Assembly: GCA_020848315.1 (NCBI GenBank)
Contig: JADLAH010000139.1
Span: 1 to 6,493 of the forward strand
DNA length: 6,493 bases
Direction: 5' to 3'
Origin: Chitinophagales bacterium
GTDB taxonomy: Bacteria; Bacteroidota; Bacteroidia; Chitinophagales; JADIYW01
Position numbers and translations under genes: made by a program. Below are positions 5,516-6,493 of the stretch, piece after piece (within the stretch, counting starts at the first letter, position 1; every line of letters starts with the position of its first letter). The notes below the pieces were generated by a model. That model was not told the origin of the DNA and did no database searches. It was given only the letters and a program-made list of their open reading frames with translations.

Positions 5516-5541
5516 ATGAGGCTGAGAAGTTTGGAAATTAA
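5488..5541 (+). CDS. Possible 17-codon upstream ORF overlapping the smc start
   Basis: ATG at 5488 opens a short frame encoding MTTLKELLTDEAEKFGN and ending with TAA at 5539-5541, inside smc and in another frame from it. It lies wholly in the predicted smc transcript. No ribosome binding site is evident for it or for smc. Translation of it would bring ribosomes past the smc ATG at 5516. It could equally be a chance ORF, since short frames of this size are common. Confidence 0.2.
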   Translation: MTTLKELLTDEAEKFGN

Positions 5542-6493
5542 AGGATTTAAGAGTTTTGCCGACAAAACGCAAATCAACTTTGAAAACAACATTACGGGTA
5601 TTGTCGGCCCCAACGGCTGTGGCAAGTCCAATGTGGTGGATGCCATTCGTTGGGTATTGGGCGAGCAGAAGACGAAGGCGCTCCGACTCGAGAAGATGGA
5701 TAATATGATTTTCAACGGCACCAAGGACAAAGCCGCCGCGAACATCGCGGAAGTTTCCCTGACCCTCGACAACACCCGCAACCTCCTGCCTACGGAATTT
5801 TCCAGTGTAACCATTACCCGAATGGTAGAACGCGACGGAGACAGCACCTACAAACTCAACGGCGTTTCCTGCCGACTCAAAGACATCAAGGACCTGTTTA
5901 TGGACACGGGTATCAGCACCGATTCCTATGCCATCATCGAGTTGAAGATGATTGATCAGATTCTGAACAACGTGGATAATGCGCGCCGCACCCTGATTGA
6001 GCAGGCTGCCGGTGTTTCCAAATACAAAAACAGAAAGAAAGAGACACTCCTGAAGTTGAATGCAACGGAAGCCGACCTCAACCGCGTGAGCGACCTCTTG
6101 TTTGAAATTGAGAAGAACCTGAAATCACTGGAATCTCAGGCTAAAAAAGCAAAACAGTACAAAAGTTACAAGGAAGAATACAAAGTCATCAGCATCGACT
6201 TATCCAAATACGAACTGCACGGGATTCAGGAAAGTTTCACTTTATCCAACAAGGAAATTGAAGGACTCGAAGACCAGCGACTGGAAATCAACACACAGAT
6301 GGAAAGTCAGGAAGCCACACTGGAAAAGGAAAAACTGGCGGTACTTGACAAAGAACGTTCCCTCTCCGACCAGCAAAAACAACTGAATCAGTTTCTCGCG
6401 GAATTGCAGGAAAAGGAAAGTCAGAAAAAAATTGACGAACAAAAATCCGCTTTTCTCAAAGATAAAATCTATCAGCTCAACCACCAGATTTCA
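5516..6493 (+). CDS. smc: Chromosome segregation ATPase SMC, N-terminal part
   Basis: The frame is open from the ATG at 5516 to the window edge, 326 codons, about a quarter to a third of a normal SMC of roughly 1,150-1,200 residues. SMC dimers with ScpA and ScpB organise and help separate the nucleoid. The start gives the family-typical MRLRSLEIKGFKSFADKT opening. Walker A is G31-P-N-G-C-G-K37-S-N, followed by the AIRWVLGEQ segment with Q-loop Q51. R57 is in the position of the 'R-finger' region (ALRLEKMDNMIFNG). Residues 133-154 (ISTDSYAIIELKMIDQIL) correspond to the conserved head segment usually containing GQG, and EQAAGVSKYKNRK (162-174) marks the exit from the head. From about residue 175 to the edge, the sequence is a charged heptad-like coiled coil rich in Glu, Lys, Gln and Leu. 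The hinge, C-terminal coil, signature motif and Walker B lie outside the window. Confidence 0.97.
   Translation, partial: MRLRSLEIKGFKSFADKTQINFENNITGIVGPNGCGKSNVVDAIRWVLGEQKTKALRLEKMDNMIFNGTKDKAAANIAEVSLTLDNTRNLLPTEFSSVTITRMVERDGDSTYKLNGVSCRLKDIKDLFMDTGISTDSYAIIELKMIDQILNNVDNARRTLIEQAAGVSKYKNRKKETLLKLNATEADLNRVSDLLFEIEKNLKSLESQAKKAKQYKSYKEEYKVISIDLSKYELHGIQESFTLSNKEIEGLEDQRLEINTQMESQEATLEKEKLAVLDKERSLSDQQKQLNQFLAELQEKESQKKIDEQKSAFLKDKIYQLNHQIS

Noticed and set aside
5506..5847. - strand ORF of 113 residues over the smc start
   Set aside because: It is antisense to the conserved SMC Walker A region, whose reading frame is unambiguous.

Overview
The window looks like ordinary chromosome from a member of the Bacteroidota, probably a Chitinophagia- or Sphingobacteriia-like lineage. 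Three lines of evidence support this. Several genes are preceded by the Bacteroidota -7 promoter element TAnnTTTG (exact matches at 3705-3712, 5104-5111 and 5445-5452). Clear Shine-Dalgarno sequences are largely absent. The SMC ATPase head resembles Bacteroidota SMC proteins as I recall them. I see no transposase, integrase, phage gene, CRISPR array or other sign of a mobile island.

Layout, left to right. (1) The 3' end of a gene entering from the left (to 328), possibly the C-terminal tail of a B12-binding radical SAM protein. (2) A probable two-gene operon on the + strand: a 459-residue FAD-dependent GMC oxidoreductase (486-1865) and, 31 bases later, a 133-residue protein of unknown function (1897-2298) that may be its small partner subunit. 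(3) A cytochrome P450 on the - strand (2295-3635), convergent with that pair and sharing a TTAA in which both stop codons lie. (4) A class I SAM-dependent methyltransferase on the + strand (3718-4509), divergent from the P450 across an 82-base region holding two short palindromes and a -7 promoter element. (5) A hotdog-fold acyl-CoA thioesterase on the - strand (4512-5030), convergent with the methyltransferase and only two bases away. (6) A tRNA-Arg(UCG) gene (5133-5206) with its own promoter and a strong intrinsic terminator (5220-5257). (7) After a 258-base non-coding region, the 5' 978 bases (326 codons) of smc, the chromosome-condensation ATPase, running off the right edge.

The GMC pair, P450, methyltransferase and thioesterase could all act on lipid-like or other hydrophobic small molecules. 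However, they lie in alternating orientations and no shared pathway can be shown from the sequence. tRNA-Arg and smc are housekeeping genes. The points most worth a second look are the GMC enzyme with its unrecognised small partner and cysteine cluster, the P450/methyltransferase intergenic region with stacked palindromes and nearly leaderless promoters, and the smc leader with a repeated AAACCGG motif, a 5' hairpin and a 17-codon overlapping ORF. I found no convincing new multi-gene system.
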